From positions 1-17,571 of the forward strand of contig SXSP01000540.1 in NCBI GenBank assembly GCA_005792225.1: a stretch of DNA of 17,571 bases, written 5' to 3'. The notes under the pieces were generated by a model. It made no database searches. It had not been told where the DNA came from and worked only from the letters and a program-made list of their open reading frames with translations. This document shows, piece by piece, positions 14,488 through 17,571 of this stretch (the stretch's first letter is position 1; every line of letters starts with the position of its first letter). This stretch comes from Bdellovibrionales bacterium. Lineage in GTDB: Bacteria > Bdellovibrionota > Bdellovibrionia > Bdellovibrionales > JAMPXM01. A program made the translations under genes and the position numbers.

Positions 14488-15753
14488 TCACTTCGCTCGG
14501 CAACGAACGGGTTTCATCGATTTAATCTCGACGGTCTCTATCGTCTCCGACGGGAGACCGTTTCTGTAACTTGTCACTCTTCGCACGCGAATCGGAACAA
14601 TCCTGAATTCAAGAACGCGCGGACTCGAGTCGCGACTCACGACGAACTGGAATTTCGCCTGGATATTTTGGCCGTTTGCAGTTGTGTACCCTTGGCCCTG
14701 GGATACCGGTTCGATCGTCACCAAATCCACCATCTTCTTTGAACCTGAAGGATCAAGTATTCCTTTTGCCATGAGCGGAATGGAACTTCCCCCGTGGAAA
14801 AGAAGGCGACTATCGAAATATTTTTCTCCCGTGGACGCAATCGCCGTGAGATTTATCTCGTGTGAAAGACCGACAGTCGTTAAATCAATCTTGCAGGCAA
14901 CACCTTCCAGCGTGGCGAAGCTTTCTTCCGCCACGAAGGGCTCGTCCGAGAGCATGGTGCGGTCCACGGCGGCCAGGAGTTCCTCGCGGTCGACACTGGA
15001 GAGAATGTGCTCCCAGGGGAAGTTAAAGTCGAGGCGCGAACGGAGAACGGCGATCGACGATCCAGCGAGGGATTGTTTCGGATCCATCAGGTAAACCGTC
15101 ATCGCGCGAACACTCTCGTGATCGCGACCATTCAAGATGTTTTGCCTGTCGGCTGAGCCCGCGTCGGGGTCCGCGATGGCGAGTCTCATCATGTCCTCAT
15201 CCTTGCAGGCCATGGGATCAAGCGCTCCCGAAAGATGTTCGCACTGTTTTTGCGGAAGCTTCTTCATGAGAAGTTTGGCGCCCATCACCATTTCGTGAAG
15301 AAGGAGCGTTGCCTTCTCACGATCCGTTTGTGCCAAGTAAGCCGGTTGATCGATGAAGATCTCTTTATCAGAATGAAGAGCCAGTTGATCGGTCGACGTG
15401 AAAGCCAGCGCGATTCTCTCTTTCGGGAGAGAGGGGAGCTTCTTCGGCACGAAATACCACGTTTTAGATTTCGCGGCCCACTTGAGGTAAACGACGAGGA
15501 CATCGGCCCGACCTTGCATCAAACGGCGCAGGATCGGCACGATGTACCGCTTGTACTCAGGAAGTGACTCGATATCTTTCGAGTACATCTCGGTCATGCG
15601 ACCGTCGATTCCGTTGCCTCCGCCGCTCGTGATGGTGCCATCTACGGTGGGACTCTGAGCTCCCGACGTCGGCGCGGGTGATCCTGGCGTACCGCCGCCT
15701 TTTGGCGTGCAGGCGGCCGAGATCAAGAGGAGGAATAAAATGAGCGCTCTCAT
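14488..15753 (-). CDS. Putative lipoprotein of unknown function
   Basis: I do not recognise a characterised family. The 421-residue product starts with a lipoprotein signal: hydrophobic residues 3-12 and lipobox ISAAC with the lipidated C15. A Gly/Pro/Ser/Thr-rich linker (17-48) contains GGGNGIDGRMTEMYSKD, a Gly-rich lead-in that I recall from exported Bdellovibrio-type proteins (memory, not checked). A helix with LLLHEMVMGAKLL (150-162) resembles an HExxH site but lacks the second histidine, so protease function is not supported. The C-terminal half is beta-rich. Cysteines occur in KQCEH, MACKDED, GVACKI and VRCRAK and could form disulfides. The ATG overlaps the TGA of the preceding small gene (ATGA), with GGAGG six bases upstream. 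It is the last gene of a three-gene exported operon. Confidence 0.8.
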   Translation of the reverse strand: MRALILFLLLISAACTPKGGGTPGSPAPTSGAQSPTVDGTITSGGGNGIDGRMTEMYSKDIESLPEYKRYIVPILRRLMQGRADVLVVYLKWAAKSKTWYFVPKKLPSLPKERIALAFTSTDQLALHSDKEIFIDQPAYLAQTDREKATLLLHEMVMGAKLLMKKLPQKQCEHLSGALDPMACKDEDMMRLAIADPDAGSADRQNILNGRDHESVRAMTVYLMDPKQSLAGSSIAVLRSRLDFNFPWEHILSSVDREELLAAVDRTMLSDEPFVAEESFATLEGVACKIDLTTVGLSHEINLTAIASTGEKYFDSRLLFHGGSSIPLMAKGILDPSGSKKMVDLVTIEPVSQGQGYTTANGQNIQAKFQFVVSRDSSPRVLEFRIVPIRVRRVTSYRNGLPSETIETVEIKSMKPVRCRAK

Positions 15754-16091
15754 TTAGCACCTCCGCTGAAGTTGCTGATTTTTCCGTCCTTAAGTGAATA
15801 GAGGACAAAGCCTCCATCCTTCTTTTCGAGGGTGATGGTTTGAATGCGTGAGTTCAAGGTGGCGGTCTCCCCCGTGTAAATCGAAGTTGTTTTTCCGTGG
15901 CGGTCGGTGATTTTGAGTTCCGTCTGGCCGCCGGTCGAGAAGACGTCTTGGGTCATGCCGAGCCATGCTTGAGGAGCCGTGACGAGAACGCAGGCATTTT
16001 GCGCGCAGCTCGTGTACTGAAACCCTTTGATCTCGCTAGCAAAAGCGAATCCTGCCGAAATAAGAGCGCAGGTAAAGATAAGAACTTTCAT
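15750..16091 (-). CDS. Small exported protein of unknown function
   Basis: No family recognised. It has 113 residues with a clear signal peptide: KVLIFTCALISAGFAFA, cleavage likely after residue 18. The mature part is about 95 residues, has one close cysteine pair (C29 and C34, SCAQNAC) that could form a disulfide, and is predicted mostly beta-strand (VLVTAPQAW, TELKITDRHG, IQTITLEKKDGGFVLYSL). It is probably periplasmic. ATG at 16091 is chosen over ATG at 16109 because GGGGG lies six bases upstream and the longer form would put its first codons on that site. The start overlaps the TGA of the upstream lipoprotein and the end overlaps the ATG of the downstream lipoprotein, both as ATGA. The three products are probably made in fixed ratio and may act together. 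Confidence 0.78.
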   Translation of the reverse strand: MKVLIFTCALISAGFAFASEIKGFQYTSCAQNACVLVTAPQAWLGMTQDVFSTGGQTELKITDRHGKTTSIYTGETATLNSRIQTITLEKKDGGFVLYSLKDGKISNFSGGAK

Positions 16092-17374
16092 CTTGTCCCC
16101 CTTTGGCAATCAGGGGTCGCTCGCCGAAAGGTCACGTTCTCAAGGTAGGGTTCAAATGGCTTCGTGTTGAACGTCAGAAGATTTCCGCATTCATCGAATT
16201 CAAATGGCATGATCTCTTTGATGTTCTTAGGTGCATTTTTAAAGAGTCGCGTAAAGTTGACGCGCTTTCCCTCTCCAAAGTCCACGGGCTGACCGTTGAC
16301 GAAGGCTTCAAACGCTTCGATTTGTCGGTACTGATAATTTCGCGAGCCGGCGACGGGAAGGCAGCGGCCGACGGCGACGAGGTAACCTTTGCGATTGTCG
16401 GGATGCGTGTAACCAAGCGGGCAGAGTTCTCTTTGGTTTTCAAGCTCGTGACGGAGGGCCAAGACCGTGTCAGCTGCCAACTCTTTAATACCCGTCAGCG
16501 GCTCGGGTCGAGTCAGTCGACCGTCGTGCCCGCGTGTGAAAAGGTTTTTAACGAAACGCTCGGCCGCTTCACGGCTTTCGATATGATCATCGAACGACAG
16601 GAGGAGAGCTTCGGGGTTCATGGAGTACGCGGTCCAAAGCTCAAGCATGATTTGGTTAACTGCGAGAGCACTCGCTATCACGTCGTAATCGGCGCGGTTG
16701 ATGCCGATCGAGCCCGATCCACCTTCAAAGCAGAGATCTTCGCCGGGTCTGAATCGAACAGGTCCGAAGGAGAGGAGGCCGCAACCTTCTCGGCCTTCAA
16801 AATTGGTGTTCGCGATGAGGCCGCGAGGAAGTGAGACCGTGATTTCAATATCGCGAATTTTACGAATCGTCGTGCGTAGGTTGATGAGGCGCAGTCGCAC
16901 GCGGTCCATCCACTCGTTGAGTTCGTGGCCCGTCTGAATCGAAGTTTGCGTGCGCTGAAAGAAAATGCGTCCCGGGCCACTGGAGGCTTGGCTCGAGAAT
17001 CGTTGAGCGAAAGCTTCGTAGCGTTTTTCACCATCGGGAAGTCGTAAGTAAACGGGCTTCACCCTCAAAACGATGCCCTTCATCTCTAAGAAGAGATCGC
17101 TGAGACTGAGCCAAAAGAGTGCGCGAGCGTTCTCTGCGTTCTTCTCCACACTCAATCTAAATTTCTCTCGCGCGCGATCGAAAGTTTCGGGGAGAAGGAG
17201 AGCTTCTCCTTCGTCGGCTAAAATTTCGGAAGAGTCGGCGTCGTTCGCGCCTGGGTTTGACGTCTTCGTCTCCGTGAGGCTCGCCCCGGGTTGGCCGGGA
17301 AGGGGGCTCGCGCAGGCCCCGGCAAGCAGGGCAAGGATGAAGGCGTAATTTTGGAGAATCTTGATTGTTTTCAC
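16088..17374 (-). CDS. Putative lipoprotein of unknown function with TPR-like N-terminal region
   Basis: No characterised family recognised. From GTG at 17374 the product has 428 residues and begins with a lipoprotein signal: KTIKILQNYAFILALLAGAC, with C21 as the likely lipidated cysteine. A low-complexity linker follows, then a helical stretch about residues 50-100 (TFDRAREKFRLSVEKNAEN, then ARALFWLSLSDLFLE) resembling one or two TPR-like helix pairs. The remainder mixes helices with beta segments and has several cysteines. The frame stays open upstream to an ATG at 17506, but those residues are basic and run through a hairpin, so the GTG (or the GTG at 17380) before the signal peptide is preferred. 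The TGA overlaps the ATG of the next gene. It is first in the operon. Confidence 0.78.
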   Translation of the reverse strand: MKTIKILQNYAFILALLAGACASPLPGQPGASLTETKTSNPGANDADSSEILADEGEALLLPETFDRAREKFRLSVEKNAENARALFWLSLSDLFLEMKGIVLRVKPVYLRLPDGEKRYEAFAQRFSSQASSGPGRIFFQRTQTSIQTGHELNEWMDRVRLRLINLRTTIRKIRDIEITVSLPRGLIANTNFEGREGCGLLSFGPVRFRPGEDLCFEGGSGSIGINRADYDVIASALAVNQIMLELWTAYSMNPEALLLSFDDHIESREAAERFVKNLFTRGHDGRLTRPEPLTGIKELAADTVLALRHELENQRELCPLGYTHPDNRKGYLVAVGRCLPVAGSRNYQYRQIEAFEAFVNGQPVDFGEGKRVNFTRLFKNAPKNIKEIMPFEFDECGNLLTFNTKPFEPYLENVTFRRATPDCQRGTR

Positions 17375-17419
17375 TCGCACTCGCTTTGAGCAGGACTCAT
17401 TCCAACTCCAAATCAAAGT

Positions 17420-17441
17420 GGGGCGCCCCTTCGGGCTCCCC
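17420..17441 (-). promoter_or_regulatory. GC-rich hairpin in the leader of the exported-protein operon
   Basis: On the plus strand, GGGG (17420-17423) and GCCC (17425-17428) pair with GGGC (17433-17436) and CCCC (17438-17441), with one C/T mismatch and a four-base loop. It lies about 45 bases before the GTG start of the first lipoprotein gene and after the terminator of the preceding gene. No T-run follows on the minus strand, so it is not an intrinsic terminator. It may be a leader structure. Confidence 0.35.
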
Positions 17442-17468
17442 CATCGTTCATCTCTCATTCGATCGTGT

Positions 17469-17504
17469 AAAAAAGCACCCGGGCCCTTTTGAGGCACCGG
17501 GCGC
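17469..17504 (-). terminator. Intrinsic terminator of the gene at the right edge
   Basis: On the minus strand, GCGCCCGG (17504-17497) pairs with CCGGGTGC (17482-17475), with one G-T pair, and a smaller GCC/GGC pairing lies inside. Six T follow (17474-17469). It starts 14 bases after the TAA of the partial gene to its right and isolates that gene from the lipoprotein operon. Confidence 0.85.
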
Positions 17505-17518
17505 ACTCGTCGTAGGGC

Positions 17519-17571
17519 TTAGTTGCAATCTGCTTTCTCGGCGATGATTTGGTTTAAATCACCGTTCGGGA
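17519..17571 (-). CDS. C-terminal end of a protein (runs off right edge)
   Basis: The last 16 residues read NGDLNQIIAEKADCN before TAA at 17521-17519. The sequence is too short to assign. The call as coding rests on the open frame, the normal codon use and the strong terminator placed just after the stop. It ends in Cys-Asn, which could point to an exported protein with a C-terminal disulfide, but nothing more can be said. Confidence 0.6.
   Translation of the reverse strand, partial: PNGDLNQIIAEKADCN

Noticed and set aside
16103..16834. Plus-strand open frame of 243 codons
   Set aside because: Antisense to the lipoprotein gene, with no ribosome site or family motif; the minus-strand product has a signal peptide and operon overlaps.

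Overview
The window is dense chromosomal DNA of moderately high GC from a Gram-negative bacterium. It carries an outer-membrane barrel protein, lipoproteins with lipoboxes and clear GGAGG-type ribosome binding sites. The gene mix (orphan receiver, PilZ protein, membrane adenylate cyclase, many exported unknowns, and a lipoprotein with a Gly-rich stretch followed by GIDG) reminds me of Bdellovibrionota or related 'old deltaproteobacteria'. That placement is inference. No tRNA, rRNA, CRISPR array, insertion sequence or phage gene was seen, and no gene-free stretch exceeds about 225 bases.

Layout, left to right. (1) On the minus strand, hisS is followed one base later by the 5' part of acs (acetyl-CoA synthetase), which starts at a TTG and runs off the left edge. 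Upstream of hisS is a separate porin-like gene. (2) A plus-strand single-domain response regulator converges on a minus-strand cluster. Read in its own direction, that cluster is a PilZ protein, a methyltransferase resembling the PhcB-type (3-hydroxypalmitate methyl ester) family, and a membrane class III adenylate cyclase with a C-terminal zinc ribbon. The PilZ and methyltransferase reading frames are the same frame, split only by one TAG. (3) On the plus strand come pdxJ, an overlapping rhomboid protease, and then feoA-feoB with overlapping ends. (4) Next is phoU-phoB-phoR, preceded by a good candidate Pho box that overlaps the feoB stop codon. The operon may therefore be controlled by its own product. 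(5) A secreted lytic transglycosylase follows. (6) On the minus strand there is a tightly overlapped three-gene operon of exported proteins of unknown function (lipoprotein, small periplasmic protein, lipoprotein). It ends in an intrinsic terminator that lies inside the last codons of the convergent transglycosylase gene. (7) At the right edge is the last part of another minus-strand gene with its own strong terminator.

The most interesting unit is the PilZ / methyltransferase / adenylate cyclase cluster. It places a possible c-di-GMP sensor, a possible fatty-acid-signal methyltransferase and a cAMP producer in one transcript, with an unexplained in-frame stop between the first two.
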